Source: JAZGBC01 sp036444495
GTDB lineage: Bacteria > Pseudomonadota > Alphaproteobacteria > Kiloniellales > J153
Direction: 5' to 3'
Assembly (NCBI GenBank): GCA_036444495.1
Contig: JAZGBC010000044.1
Span: 1 to 23,976, forward strand
Length of the DNA stretch: 23,976 nucleotides
How positions within the stretch are numbered: position 1 is the stretch's first letter; each line of letters begins with the position of its first letter. The position numbers and the translations under genes are program-made. A model generated the notes under the pieces. It was given only the letters and a program-made list of their open reading frames with translations. It was not told the DNA's origin and searched no databases. Of the stretch, positions 23,881-23,976 are shown piece after piece.

Positions 23881-23976
23881 TCACACCCCGCCCATGCAGA
23901 GGTATTTGACCTCGAGGAAGTCCTCCATGCCGTACTTGGAGCCCTCGCGGCCCATGCCCGATTCCTTGACACCGCC
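23881..23976 (-). CDS. gabD: 3' end of an aldehyde dehydrogenase resembling succinate-semialdehyde dehydrogenase (truncated by window edge)
   Basis: Only the last 31 residues are visible, from the right edge of the window to a TGA at 23881-23883. They include GGVKESGMGREGSKYGMED followed by FLEVKYLCMGGV. This matches the conserved C-terminal end of NAD(P)+-dependent aldehyde dehydrogenases, and REGSKYG followed by a KYLC-type tail is typical of GabD, which oxidises succinate semialdehyde to succinate in GABA breakdown. The catalytic part lies outside the window, so substrate assignment rests on the tail alone. The ABC ATPase gene follows 34 bases later on the same strand. Confidence 0.8.
   Translation of the reverse strand, partial: GGVKESGMGREGSKYGMEDFLEVKYLCMGGV

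Noticed and set aside
1..23976. tRNA or rRNA genes
   Set aside because: No cloverleaf with a TTCGAATC-like arm and no rRNA core sequence was noticed on either strand when reading the intergenic regions.

Overview
The window looks like chromosomal DNA of an alphaproteobacterium, most likely near the Rhodospirillales or Hyphomicrobiales. This rests on gene content and base composition only: high GC with strong codon bias, a class II DAHP synthase, glutathione reductase, a two-domain glutamine-dependent NAD synthetase, and a zinc-ribbon/cyclase/ATPase/TPR protein of a type frequent in these groups. No rRNA, tRNA, CRISPR array, phage gene or intact transposase was found. Genes are dense and no stretch over 300 bases lacks one.

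Layout. Bases 1-1800: the tail of an unrecognised gene, then cysS on the minus strand with a probable TTG start. Bases 1803-3938: a cobalamin-binding-type radical SAM enzyme of unknown substrate, convergent with a small membrane protein. Bases 3972-4103: a nested palindromic repeat. Bases 4120-8450: a minus-strand group that starts with class II DAHP synthase and continues with nicotinate phosphoribosyltransferase and NAD synthetase; the last two are consecutive arms of NAD salvage. Bases 8681-9076: a divergent ridA gene. Bases 9083-13230: a large regulatory cyclase/AAA/TPR gene and a glycosyltransferase, bracketed by a 45-bp direct repeat of the ridA 3' end, so this block looks inserted. Bases 13276-14503: an insertion-sequence-like end and a distinctly lower-GC fatty acid desaturase.

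Bases 14742-17635: a tight plus-strand operon of zinc alcohol dehydrogenase, VOC-fold protein, DUF123 protein and an arginase/agmatinase-family ureohydrolase. Bases 17643-18702: a short inverted-repeat element and an orphan response regulator with an unrecognised C-terminal domain, almost touching convergent glutathione reductase (18711-20087). Bases 20172-20303: an inverted repeat of the CACCACAGAGACAC type. Bases 20349-23976, minus strand: an NADP-dependent MDR oxidoreductase, a two-gene ABC exporter-like system with a 4-base overlap, and the 3' end of an aldehyde dehydrogenase resembling succinate-semialdehyde dehydrogenase.

I see no convincing wholly new multi-gene system. The best leads are the ridA-flanked cyclase/glycosyltransferase block, the four-gene ureohydrolase operon, the orphan response regulator and the radical SAM enzyme.
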